Positions 23,018 to 31,362 of a stretch of 55,954 bases of DNA are shown here, piece after piece (positions within the stretch are counted from its first letter, which is position 1; each line of letters opens with the position of its first letter). Source of the stretch: an uncultured Pseudomonadota bacterium (GTDB lineage Bacteria > Myxococcota_A > UBA796 > SXON01); assembly GCA_903921785.1 (NCBI GenBank), contig CAIXRH010000125.1, positions 1-55,954 of the forward strand, given 5' to 3'. A program made the translations under genes and the position numbers. The notes under the pieces are model-generated. The model was given only the letters and a program-made list of their open reading frames with translations. It had not been told where the DNA came from and did no database searches.

Positions 23018-24090
23018 ACGACGGGGGCAACCCGGCCCCGGCTCCTGCCTCGCGGCGGGGGCCGCCGGGGCTCGCCCTCTTGAAGTCGGCGTTGGGCGCC
23101 GCTCGATTCCGCCTCACCGGCCACCGCGCTCCGCTCGCCGTCACCCTGGTGGTGACCCGCCGCTGCGACTCCTCCTGTGCCGGCTGCGGCCTCCCCCTCG
23201 CCACCCGCCCCGAGCTGGAGACGAGGGAGCTCCTCGATCTCCTCGATCGCCTCGCCGCCCTCGGCACCACCCGCCTCCGCTTCACCGGCGGTGAGCCGCT
23301 CCTGCGCGAGGACCTCGGCGCCCTGGTGGACCGCGCCGCGCAGCACGGCATGCGCACCGTGCTGGAGACCAACGGCCACAGCCTCCCGGCGCGCGTGACC
23401 GAGCTGCGACGTCTCGACCGGATCATGGTCGGCCTGCACGGGCGCGAGGCGGTGCACGACCGGATCACCGAGCCCGGCGCGTTCGGCAGGGTCACGGCGG
23501 GGATCCTGGCAGCGCGTGAAGCCGGGCTCCAGGTCGGGACGATCACGGTGCTCGGCCGCCACACGGTCGACGAGCTGCCGTGGGTGCTCGAGTTCGCGGA
23601 GCAGCACGGGCTGGACATGGTGGTGCAGCTCGCGCAGGCGGATGGCGCGGTGGCCAGCAGGGGTGCCAAGCGGCAGATCGCCCCGGATGAGCAGGTTCGC
23701 CGTGCGCTGCGGTGGCTCCTCGAAGCCCGCATCGCGGGCCAGCCGGTGGGCCTCAGCGAGAAGACGCTGCGGTACCTGCTCTCCTGGGAGGACTACGCGG
23801 TCCCCGCGAGGGCCACCCCCCACGAAGACCTCCACTGTATGGCGGGGCAGGTCTCCTGCGTGGTCGACGCGGACGGCGCCGTCTACGCCTGCCTCCCCCG
23901 GATGGACGGCCACGCCATCGGCAACCTCCGCACCGACGGGTTTGACGCCGCCTTCGCCGCCCTCGGCGAGACCGGCTGCCAGGCATGCACCGACACCGCC
24001 TGCACCGAGGCGAACTTCCTCTACAACCTCAACACTCCCGTGGTGCTGGAGGTCGCGCGTGCGCGGCTCCGGCTCGGAGGCGCCGCATGA
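23014..24090 (+). CDS. radical SAM enzyme with SPASM-like C-terminus (first of two)
   Basis: A 358-residue protein with the [4Fe-4S]/SAM motif C51-x3-C55-x2-C58 (VTRRCDSSCAGCG), the GGEP motif (RFTGGEPLL) and a partial TIM barrel to ~residue 260. The C-terminal region has HCMAGQVSCVVDADGAVYAC and then CQACTDTAC, a cysteine layout typical of SPASM or twitch domains that bind auxiliary clusters. Start ATGA-overlaps the aminotransferase; end ATGA-overlaps the second radical SAM gene. Reaction unknown; dehydrogenation or C-C bond chemistry on an amino-sugar, lipid or peptide are options. Confidence 0.88.
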   Translation: MNDGGNPAPAPASRRGPPGLALLKSALGAARFRLTGHRAPLAVTLVVTRRCDSSCAGCGLPLATRPELETRELLDLLDRLAALGTTRLRFTGGEPLLREDLGALVDRAAQHGMRTVLETNGHSLPARVTELRRLDRIMVGLHGREAVHDRITEPGAFGRVTAGILAAREAGLQVGTITVLGRHTVDELPWVLEFAEQHGLDMVVQLAQADGAVASRGAKRQIAPDEQVRRALRWLLEARIAGQPVGLSEKTLRYLLSWEDYAVPARATPHEDLHCMAGQVSCVVDADGAVYACLPRMDGHAIGNLRTDGFDAAFAALGETGCQACTDTACTEANFLYNLNTPVVLEVARARLRLGGAA

Positions 24091-25262
24091 AGCTCGACGT
24101 TCGAGGTTACGCCCGCGTAGCCCAGGCCTTCGTCACCCGAAAGGTCCCGGTGTACGCCCACTACGGCATCACCCACCGCTGCAACCTCACCTGCAAGATG
24201 TGCGGGATCTGGCGCTACGGCAACCGGAAGGAGGAGCTGGAGCTCCCCCAGATCGAGCAGATGGCGCAGAAGATGAAGCGCCTGGGGGTGGTGCAGCTCT
24301 CCATCGGCGGCGGCGAGCCGTTCGCCTGCGAGTACCTCGAAGAAGCCGCGAAGTGTTTCGTGGACGCCGGGCTGCAGACCCGCGTGCTCACCAACGGCGT
24401 GGGCGTGGGCGAAGAGCGGCTGCGGAAGTGTGTGGACTACGGCGTCAACAGCTTCTCGATCTCCCTCGACAGCCTCTACCCCGCGCGGTTCGACTACATC
24501 TGCGAGAAGGAAGGAAGCTGGATCGAAGCCGTGAAGTCGATGACGATCATCGGGCAGCTCGTGAAGGGCAGCAACGGGCTGCCGAGCATCAATTGTGTGG
24601 TGAGCAACCTCAACCTCGAAGAGCTCCCGGAGATGGTGAAGTTCGCCGCCGCGCTCGGCTGGCACATCTCCTTCCTCCCCATCGAGCTGCTCGCCGGCCC
24701 GAAAGACGGCGTTCGTAACTGGGAAGGTCGCTTCGTGCGCTACCGGCCGGAGATGGGCGTCAACGTCAACGACAGCGCCCAGATGGTGCAGGATCGCATC
24801 GACCGCGCCTACGAGCAGCTCCTCCGGATGAAGAAGGAAGGCTGGCCCATCCTCAACAGCACGCCCTACCTGGAGGCGAGCCGGCTCTACCTGAAGACCG
24901 GCAGGTTCCCCGCCGAAGGGTGCGACGCCGGGCGGCTGTACTTCAGCGTGTCGCCGAACGGGCAATTCGCGATCTGCCACCGCACCGAACACCAGCACAT
25001 GCACTTCCTCGATCCCAAGTTCGAGGAGTACTTCCACCAGGCCGAGTACGAACGGAAGCGGCTGCTGGAGGCGGGGAGCTGTGAGGGCTGCATGCGCGCC
25101 TGCTGGATCGACAACAGCTTCATGTTCCGCACGATCGAAGGTTTCTTCGAAGCGAGCCGCATGGCCGTGACCTCCCGCGTACGCGACCCCGCAAGCTGGG
25201 ACGAAGCGCAGCGCTGGGCGAAGTACGACCAGGTCGACATCGTGCCCCAGCAGGCCGGCTGA
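24087..25262 (+). CDS. radical SAM enzyme with SPASM-like C-terminus (second of two)
   Basis: A 391-residue protein. The N-terminal KVPVYAHYGITHRCNLTCKM leads into the cluster motif C32-x3-C36-x2-C39 (RCNLTCKMCGIW). SIGGGEPFACEYLEE supplies the SAM-binding GGEP. The C-terminal region has EGCDAGRLYFSVSPNG, ICHRTEH and SCEGCMRACW, compatible with auxiliary iron-sulfur clusters. It is not a close relative of the preceding enzyme. Last gene of the three-gene coupled operon; a GGGGATG/CATCCCC hairpin lies ~60 bases past the stop. Confidence 0.9.
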   Translation: MKLDVRGYARVAQAFVTRKVPVYAHYGITHRCNLTCKMCGIWRYGNRKEELELPQIEQMAQKMKRLGVVQLSIGGGEPFACEYLEEAAKCFVDAGLQTRVLTNGVGVGEERLRKCVDYGVNSFSISLDSLYPARFDYICEKEGSWIEAVKSMTIIGQLVKGSNGLPSINCVVSNLNLEELPEMVKFAAALGWHISFLPIELLAGPKDGVRNWEGRFVRYRPEMGVNVNDSAQMVQDRIDRAYEQLLRMKKEGWPILNSTPYLEASRLYLKTGRFPAEGCDAGRLYFSVSPNGQFAICHRTEHQHMHFLDPKFEEYFHQAEYERKRLLEAGSCEGCMRACWIDNSFMFRTIEGFFEASRMAVTSRVRDPASWDEAQRWAKYDQVDIVPQQAG

Positions 25263-25323
25263 GCCACCCGAGGCGGCCGGCAGCACCGAAGTGCCCGGCC
25301 AGGAACCTCGATGCAACGAGAAG

Positions 25324-25342
25324 GGGGATGGGGCGCATCCCC
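25324..25342. repeat. hairpin downstream of the aminotransferase/radical SAM operon
   Basis: GGGGATG (25324-25330) and CATCCCC (25336-25342) pair perfectly around GGGCG. No T-run follows. It lies between convergent transcription units and could help end transcription, but this is a weak call. Confidence 0.4.
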
Positions 25343-25446
25343 ACCCTCAGCGCTTCGATACCCCGACGGCAAGCGCGCGGTCGCGCTTCAACCCACCGTC
25401 AGCGCTCCGGTGGCAGCCGCCGTCGCGCGCGGTGCGGGCGCGGGCG

Positions 25447-26364
25447 CTACTTCCCGCCCGACGCCGGCTTCGGCGCGGCGAGGACGCCCGGGCCCCGCTT
25501 CACCGGAGCGGAAGCGCCCGTGGGCGCCGCCCCTCCACCGGCCGACTTCGCGTCCGCCGGGACGGTCCCCGCCGGGGCAGCCCCACTCTCCGCCGGAGGC
25601 GCGGCGGGCACGGCCCACTTCACCGAGTCGATCTCGAGGGTGACCGTCTTCCAACCCGGCTTGAGGTCGTTGGCCTTGTAGGCGAAGGTGCGGGTCTCGC
25701 CAGGGGCGACGGGCACGTCGAACCCCTTGGCCATGGGGAGCATCTGTGGGAGATGCGAGGCCACGAGCGGCCAGCGCCGCGAGTCGACGTCGACGCCCGC
25801 GTCGTTCTGGAAGTGCAGCGTGATCTGCACGTTTTCCGCGCTCTGGCTGCCCTTGTTCGTGACTGGAGCGCTCACCCGCCAGCCGTCGAGCGCGCCCTTG
25901 GGATCGCCTTCGAAATTCACCTGCTCGGTCTTCACCTCGCCCAAGAGGAGCACCGCTCCTTCGCGCGCCGCGGCCGACTCGCGAATGGCGCGGGCGCGGA
26001 GGCGGCCGTCGATCGTGCCGTACTCCTTGATCACCTGCTCCCAGGCCTCCGTGCTGTCGGCCTTCTCCGCCGCGGCGACGACCATCGGCTTGCGGAGCTC
26101 CATCGCCTCTTCGTAGCTCTTCCCCCGCGGAAACTCGGCGATGAACTTGTCGTAGGCGTCCAGCGTGCCGACCTTCTTCGCCTCCGCGAGCTTGAGCTCG
26201 GCCACGCGGCGGTGCGCGGCCCCCACATCGGTGCTCGCGGGGTTCTCCTTGATGAACTCCTCGTAGGCCTCCACCGTGTCGACCTTCTTCGCCTTTTCGT
26301 AGGCGCTCGCGCACCCGAGCGCGAGGACGAGGAAGAACAAGGAGGCGCGCGTGAAACGATGCAT
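25447..26364 (-). CDS. repeat-containing lipoprotein of unknown function
   Basis: A 305-residue predicted lipoprotein (MHRFTRASLFFLVLALGCAS, lipidated Cys at residue 18). Residues ~20-130 contain three related helical repeats of the form VDTVEAYEEFIKENP, VGTLDAYDKFIAEFP and ADSTEAWEQVIKEYG, similar to short TPR-like units. A beta-domain follows (VNFEGDPKGALDGWRVSAPV ... KTVTLEID) and a Pro/Ala/Gly-rich tail. The ATG at 26364 is chosen for the signal peptide; the frame extends upstream without merit. It is convergent with the radical SAM operon. Confidence 0.78.
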   Translation of the reverse strand: MHRFTRASLFFLVLALGCASAYEKAKKVDTVEAYEEFIKENPASTDVGAAHRRVAELKLAEAKKVGTLDAYDKFIAEFPRGKSYEEAMELRKPMVVAAAEKADSTEAWEQVIKEYGTIDGRLRARAIRESAAAREGAVLLLGEVKTEQVNFEGDPKGALDGWRVSAPVTNKGSQSAENVQITLHFQNDAGVDVDSRRWPLVASHLPQMLPMAKGFDVPVAPGETRTFAYKANDLKPGWKTVTLEIDSVKWAVPAAPPAESGAAPAGTVPADAKSAGGGAAPTGASAPVKRGPGVLAAPKPASGGK

Positions 26365-26553
26365 GGGATCCCCGAATTCCGGGGAGGCTAACCAACCCCC
26401 GGGACGTCGCCACCGCCGCGGTCTCCGGCGCCGCCCGGCACGGGCGCCCGTGACGGACCTCGACATCCCGTGATTCTTGCTGTTGCCGATCGCGGAGACT
26501 GCGGGTATACCTCGCCTACGTCATCCCGACGGTACCCTGAGATGGAGACATAC

Positions 26554-27054
26554 ATGATCAAGACCCTCCTGCCGCTCGGCTTCCTCGCGCTCGCCGGCTG
26601 CGGCTCCACCGGCGGCGACAGCGACTCGTCCGGCGGCGACACCGACACCAACGACACCAACGTCACCGAGCCCGGCTACGCCGTGACCTGGGGCGCCAAC
26701 TCCGTGAGCCTCGCCATCACCAACGGCACCGGCGCCACCCAGTGGGGCCTCGCCGAGGACGCGTCCACCACCGCCGACCCGTGGACCGGTGAAGACTGCC
26801 TCAACGGCTACACCCTCGGCAGCGGCCAGGTGCTCGCCTACTGCCACGACGGCAGCGCGTCCGGCGCCTCGCTCACCTACGGTGGCGACCCGAACTCCCT
26901 CGGCAACGGCGAGACCGTGTTCAGCAACCTCGAGACCGCGAACAAGTACAGCGACGCCAACGTGGGTCACTACGTCCTGATGGACGGCTCCTGCGTCGTC
27001 TTCGGCGCCGGCGCCGCGTCCTACTACGGGGCGCTCGGCTGCGACTCGCTCTGA
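26554..27054 (+). CDS. small lipoprotein with acidic linker, unknown
   Basis: A 166-residue predicted lipoprotein (MIKTLLPLGFLALAGCGS). The acidic linker DSDSSGGDTDTNDTNVTE is followed by a ~125-residue globular domain with four Cys (EDCLNGY, AYCHDG, GSCVVFG, LGCDSL). The ATG at 26554 has GGAGA 6-10 bases upstream; an earlier in-frame ATG at 26542 would add METY. A strong terminator follows at 27096-27134. The domain pattern (GYAVTWGANSVSLAITNGTG) is not recognised. Confidence 0.75.
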   Translation: MIKTLLPLGFLALAGCGSTGGDSDSSGGDTDTNDTNVTEPGYAVTWGANSVSLAITNGTGATQWGLAEDASTTADPWTGEDCLNGYTLGSGQVLAYCHDGSASGASLTYGGDPNSLGNGETVFSNLETANKYSDANVGHYVLMDGSCVVFGAGAASYYGALGCDSL

Positions 27055-27095
27055 GAGCCCCCTGAGGTCGGGCGGGTCTCCCGCTCGGCCTGGGT

Positions 27096-27134
27096 GAACG
27101 ACGCCCCGGGAGCTCCCCGGGGCGTTCGTCGTTT
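27096..27134 (+). terminator. intrinsic terminator of the small lipoprotein gene
   Basis: CGCCCCGGG (27102-27110) pairs with CCCGGGGCG (27116-27124), extended across a one-base bulge by ACGA/TCGT, and is followed by CGTTTT. It lies ~40 bases after the stop codon at 27054. Confidence 0.75.
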
Positions 27135-27229
27135 TGGGCCTGACCGACGCTTGACCGCGCGCGGGGAACGAAACCGAGGCGGGGCAGTCTGCCCCGGGGC
27201 GCCCCCGCTCCGGGGCCGCCGGAGCCCCG

Positions 27230-29737
27230 ATGTCCTCCTTCTTCGCCCTGGTCGCCGCCTTCGTCGCCGTCTGCGAGGCCCGCGTCCCCGGCTTCGACGA
27301 CCCGGTCGTCTACCCCCCCGAGGTCTTCCCCGGCGACGACGTCGGGGGTGGCGAGCTCCGGGTCGATGGAGCGGATGAGGCCGGTGTCTCCGGGGCGCTG
27401 GTGCTCGAAGAGAGCGCGATCCTCGCCGAGGTCAACGGTGGGCTTGCCCGGGTGGCGCTCACCCAGTGGTTCGCCAACCCCTACGACCAGCCGATCTCCG
27501 CCACCTACCTGCTCCCCCTCCCCCAGAACGCGGCCGTCGATCGGATGGAGCTCGTCTGCGGCGACCGGCACGTCGAGGGCATCGTGCTGGAGCGCGCCGC
27601 GGCGAAGGATCTCTACGAAGAAGCGAGGGCGGAAGGGCGGAAGGCGGCGCTGCTCGAACAGGAGCGCACCAACCTCTTCACCCAGTCCATCGCCAACCTC
27701 TGCCCCGGCGAGGAGGTGGAGCTCACGGTGGAGTGGGTGGAGCCGGTGGCCTACGAAGATGGCGTGTATTCCTGGGCCATGCCGCTGACCGTCGGTCCCC
27801 GCTACACCCCGCCCTGGGTGGAAGACGGCGGCCGCCTCGACACGCCCTACACCCGCGACGGCCACGCCGTGGACCTCACGGTGGTCATCGACGAGGGCAT
27901 CCCCGTCTCCGGCTTGTGGAGCGACACCCACGACATCGTCGTCGACGACGAGGGCCCCTGGGGCGCCGAGGTGAGCCTGGAAGCAGGCGACAGCATCCCC
28001 AACCGCGACTTCGAGCTCTCCTGGGGACTGGCCGGCACCCGGCCGCTCGCCGGGCTCGTGACCGCGCGCCCCGACCCGGATGAGCTGGGCTGGCTGGCGC
28101 TCACCGTGGAGCCGCCCGAGCTCGGTCCGGAGTTCGTGGCGCGGCCCCGCGAGCTGGTCTTCGTCGTCGATCAGAGCTGCTCGATGGAGGGCGAGTCCTA
28201 CGACGCGGCGAAGGCGGCCGTGGCGCGCGCGCTCCGGGGCATGCGCCCGAACGACACCTTCAACCTGGTCCGCTTCTCCGACCTCGCGGACACCCTGTAC
28301 GGACCGTCGCAGGCGTCGACGCCCACCACGCGCGCCGAAGCCGCGGCGTGGTTGGAGACCTTCAGCGGCGGCGGCACCGAGATGGAGCGGGGCCTCGTAG
28401 AGGCGCTCGACCACCCCGCCACTCCGGGCGCGCTCCGCCTCGTCGTGCTCTTGACCGACGGCTTCGTCGGCCAGGACGAGGAGGTGCTCAAATTGGTGAA
28501 AGCACACCTCGGAAGCTCGCGGATCTTCGGCTTCGGCGTGAGCCCGAGCCCCAACCGCGCCCTGCTCTCCCAGCTCGCCGACGTGGGCCGCGGCGCGGTC
28601 ATCTACCACCACCCCGGCCGCGACGTGGACGAGGCCGTACGCACCTTCGAGGCCCGCATCGCCCACCCCGCCATGACCGACCTCACCGTGGACTGGGGCG
28701 GCCTTCGCGTCTCCGAGACCTACCCCTCGCGCATTCCCGACCTCTGGGCCGGCCAGCCGATCCGCGTGTTCGCCCGCTACGAAGCCAGGGGCGACAAGGG
28801 GCCCGTCACGGCGCGGGTCTCGGGGATGGTCGGCAGCCGCCGCGTCACCCTGGACCTCCCGGTCGACGTCGCGCCCCCCGACGCCCGCCACCAGGCGGTG
28901 ATCTCGGCCTGGGCCCGCGCGAAGATCGACGATCTCGGCCGGCGTTACGCGGGCGCCACGCTCCGCGACGCGGTCACCGACGTCGCCCTCGACTACGGGA
29001 TGGTCACCCGGTACACCAGCCTCGTGGCCGTGGACGACGAGGTGGCCGCCTGCGGCCCCGCCGGCGTGACGGTGCGGGTGCCGAACCTCTCCCCGGCCGG
29101 ACTGTCCCCGGCGATGGGGGGGAGCGGCTACGGGTACGGAGCGGGGGGCTCCGCGTATGGGTACGGCACGGGGCGGGGGTACTACGGGTTCTCTGCGAAG
29201 CGCGGGGCCGGCGCCGCGACCGTCGGGGGGGACACGATCGTCCTCGGCGGCCTCGACCACACGCTCCTCCAGGCGGTGATCGACCGCGCCCGCAACCCCA
29301 TCCGCTACTGCTACACCAAGGCGCTCCAGAAGGACGCCACCCTGCAGGGGAAGGTGGTGGTGAAGTTCGTGATCGCCGCGGACGGCAGCGTCGCCAGCGC
29401 GAACATCCGGGAGAGCACGCTCGGGAGCCCGGACGCCGAGGCCTGCGTGGCCGCGGTCTTCCGTCGCCTCACGTTCCCCCCCGTCCGCGGCGGCGGGATC
29501 ACGGTGGTCAACTACCCGTTCGTCTTCCGTGCGGCCGTGCCCGAAACCCCGCCCGCCGCGACCTCTCCGCTGACCACCGAGCCCGGCGCCGCCGCGATCC
29601 GTCCCGCGCCCCGCCCGCTGACCGACACGCCCCGCGACGGCGTGAACGTGGACCCCGACGATCTCGTGGGCGACGAACCACAGGAATCCGCGCCGGACGC
29701 GGGGACGTCGGCCGCGGAAGGGCCAACCTCGCCGTGA
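27230..29737 (+). CDS. VIT/vWA protein with C-terminal AgmX/TonB-C-like domain
   Basis: An 835-residue exported protein. After a short signal (MSSFFALVAAFVAVCEA), a VIT domain (~60-200; VALTQWFANPYDQPISATYL, YLLPLPQNAAV) and a von Willebrand A domain (~308-460) follow, the latter with the MIDAS motif DQSCS in VFVVDQSCSMEGESY. A Gly/Tyr-rich linker (~630-655) leads to a ~85-residue domain (~682-767; IRYCYTKALQKDATLQGKVV, ADGSVASANI, FPPV) like the C-terminal domains of AgmX/PglI gliding proteins and TonB. Inferred to be an envelope adhesion or scaffold protein; the linkage of the domains to motility is family knowledge only. Confidence 0.85.
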   Translation: MSSFFALVAAFVAVCEARVPGFDDPVVYPPEVFPGDDVGGGELRVDGADEAGVSGALVLEESAILAEVNGGLARVALTQWFANPYDQPISATYLLPLPQNAAVDRMELVCGDRHVEGIVLERAAAKDLYEEARAEGRKAALLEQERTNLFTQSIANLCPGEEVELTVEWVEPVAYEDGVYSWAMPLTVGPRYTPPWVEDGGRLDTPYTRDGHAVDLTVVIDEGIPVSGLWSDTHDIVVDDEGPWGAEVSLEAGDSIPNRDFELSWGLAGTRPLAGLVTARPDPDELGWLALTVEPPELGPEFVARPRELVFVVDQSCSMEGESYDAAKAAVARALRGMRPNDTFNLVRFSDLADTLYGPSQASTPTTRAEAAAWLETFSGGGTEMERGLVEALDHPATPGALRLVVLLTDGFVGQDEEVLKLVKAHLGSSRIFGFGVSPSPNRALLSQLADVGRGAVIYHHPGRDVDEAVRTFEARIAHPAMTDLTVDWGGLRVSETYPSRIPDLWAGQPIRVFARYEARGDKGPVTARVSGMVGSRRVTLDLPVDVAPPDARHQAVISAWARAKIDDLGRRYAGATLRDAVTDVALDYGMVTRYTSLVAVDDEVAACGPAGVTVRVPNLSPAGLSPAMGGSGYGYGAGGSAYGYGTGRGYYGFSAKRGAGAATVGGDTIVLGGLDHTLLQAVIDRARNPIRYCYTKALQKDATLQGKVVVKFVIAADGSVASANIRESTLGSPDAEACVAAVFRRLTFPPVRGGGITVVNYPFVFRAAVPETPPAATSPLTTEPGAAAIRPAPRPLTDTPRDGVNVDPDDLVGDEPQESAPDAGTSAAEGPTSP

Positions 29738-29761
29738 GGGTACCGCCGCGCGAGCCGCCGC

Positions 29762-29899
29762 TCAGGGGCTGAACACCACCTCGGACAGGCACAGGTCTGG
29801 GGAGGTCGCGCCCGGCATCACCTCGGTGACGGTGAGCGTGACCTTCGTGGTGGTGGGCACGGGGAAGGTCAGCTCCTGCGCGTCCGCCGTCGTGGTTTC
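29762..29899 (-). pseudogene. C-terminal remnant of a discoidin/NADase-type glycan-binding-like domain
   Basis: The last ~45 codons of the long minus-strand frame (ETTTADAQELTFPVPTTTKV, then TVTEVMPG and CLSEVVFSP) read like the final strands of a jelly-roll domain found at the end of secreted myxobacterial proteins. They are in frame with, and downstream of, the RAYT gene, separated by ~400 bases of low-complexity sequence. I interpret this as the end of an older gene truncated by rearrangement; a genuine fusion protein cannot be excluded. Confidence 0.4.
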
Positions 29900-31180
29900 G
29901 CCGAGGCAGCGTCGCCGGGGCGAGCTCGACGCCCGTCGAGCCCTTTTCGCCGCCGGTGGCTCCTCGACCGCCGACGTCGACCGGTGGGCACGGCGGCGGC
30001 ACCCGCGCCGCTCCTCCTGAATCCACCTACCCATAAAGGGTATGCCGCTGAACGACGCAGGCGAGCCCGGCGACGCCGGGGACGCCGTCGGCTCCCAGCG
30101 CCGGCCCGCCCCTCCGCCGCCGGGCGGCCTGGCCAGACCTGCACCGAACGGGCGCAGGGACGCGGAATCACGCACGGCGAACGATGGTCCCACCCACGGC
30201 GTGTAGTACGTGTATCCACTTGTAACGGTCGACTCGGGCACCGGGGCGCGCACCACCGACGCGCTGGACCGCGTCGCGGGGTCGGGTGCGGCACTGGCGG
30301 TCGCCGCCCGGGAGGTCAGCTCCGCGAACCTTCGGGTTTGGCGAGGCACGGCGCGTCGGAGCTGGGACACCCGGGCGGCGCTACAGCCGAGGTGCTCGCC
30401 GATTTGCCCGTTGGTAAGCGTGGTCCGGCGCCCCAACCACCACGCGGCGAACGCCCGCGCGGGGTTGCCGCGGCGGCCGGCGCGGGCGGTGCGGAGGACC
30501 GACCTCGGCACGCCCGCCGCGGTCGCGACGGCGGCGAGGAGCGCCTCGACGTCCGCGGCCTGGGGACGGGCGGGCGTCTCGGGAGGCGGGGACGCGCCGC
30601 GCCAGAGGTGATCCGGGTCCCAACCCGCGGGCATCGGCGGCGACTCGCCGAGGCATGCGGCCAGGTAGTCCAGGTAGGTCTTGGTGTTTCCGAAGAGCCG
30701 ATCGACGGTGCCGGCGGAGAGCCAAGCCGGGCGACGTTCGTGGCCGAGGAGAGCGGGGTGGCTGGTCCACCGGGCGGCGTCCGCGTTCGGGGCGAGGTTC
30801 GCGCGCACCGGGTTGAGGTGGATGTAGGCGAGGACGTGCGCGAAATAGGCGTCGCTGTCTACGAGGCGGCTAAGGAATCGACCGCGGAAGACGGGACCGT
30901 CCCAGGCCTGGATGCGATTCAGGCGTTGGGTGAATTCTGCGCCTAGGTACTGCATCGCTCGGGAGAGGTTTCCGTCGGGGCACTCGAGGAGGAGGTGGTA
31001 GTGGTTCGGCATGATCGCGTAGGCGAGTATCTGGACGTTGAACCGCTCGGGCAGCTCGGCGAGCACGGCCAGGAACAGCTGGCAGACCCAAGCCTCCGCA
31101 AAGAGGGCGGCGCGCCGGGCGCCCCGGTTCATCACGTGGTGGACGGCGCCGGGGAAGTCGAGGCGGGGCTTGCGGGGCAT
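29762..31180 (-). CDS. REP-associated tyrosine transposase (RAYT, IS200-like Y1 family), apparently fused to a downstream remnant
   Basis: Begins at the ATG at 31180 (MPRKPRLDFPGAVHHVMNRG). The Y1_Tnp core spans ~160 residues with the HUH motif MPNHYHLLLE, the FTQRLNRIQ segment, and the conserved SDAYFAHVLAYIHLNPVRA containing candidate catalytic tyrosines. A C-terminal helix-turn-helix (LTNGQIGEHLGCSAARVSQL) is usual for this RAYT group. The true domain ends near base 30300; the frame then runs on without a stop to 29762. These transposases cleave single-stranded REP palindromes. A 112-bp GGGGTCAG-ended repeat lies 40 bp upstream. Confidence 0.8.
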   Translation of the reverse strand: MPRKPRLDFPGAVHHVMNRGARRAALFAEAWVCQLFLAVLAELPERFNVQILAYAIMPNHYHLLLECPDGNLSRAMQYLGAEFTQRLNRIQAWDGPVFRGRFLSRLVDSDAYFAHVLAYIHLNPVRANLAPNADAARWTSHPALLGHERRPAWLSAGTVDRLFGNTKTYLDYLAACLGESPPMPAGWDPDHLWRGASPPPETPARPQAADVEALLAAVATAAGVPRSVLRTARAGRRGNPARAFAAWWLGRRTTLTNGQIGEHLGCSAARVSQLRRAVPRQTRRFAELTSRAATASAAPDPATRSSASVVRAPVPESTVTSGYTYYTPWVGPSFAVRDSASLRPFGAGLARPPGGGGAGRRWEPTASPASPGSPASFSGIPFMGRWIQEERRGCRRRAHRSTSAVEEPPAAKRARRASSSPRRRCLGETTTADAQELTFPVPTTTKVTLTVTEVMPGATSPDLCLSEVVFSP

Positions 31181-31220
31181 GGGTGAACGGATGTTCACGA
31201 GACCGCCGCGCGGCAAGAGG

Positions 31221-31332
31221 GGGGTCAGGCCGATCGCGTTGATTTCTTCTCACGGAAGCGGCCCGAGGAAGGCACGCGCGCCGTCTACCCCCGCGATCCT
31301 GCCCGCGAATCGAACGCGATCGGCCTGACCCC
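31221..31332 (+). repeat. repeat family A, copy 3 (112 bp), upstream of the RAYT gene
   Basis: Starts GGGGTCAGGCCGATCGCGTT and ends with the exact reverse complement of those 20 bases. The right-end GCGAATCGAAC block and an AGCGGCC core are shared with copies 1 and 2 at 4.4-4.6 kb, while the middle has diverged. It fills most of the gap between the RAYT gene and phoD. Confidence 0.85.
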
Positions 31333-31362
31333 TTCCCCCTCCCCGGTTAGCCCCGCCCCACC

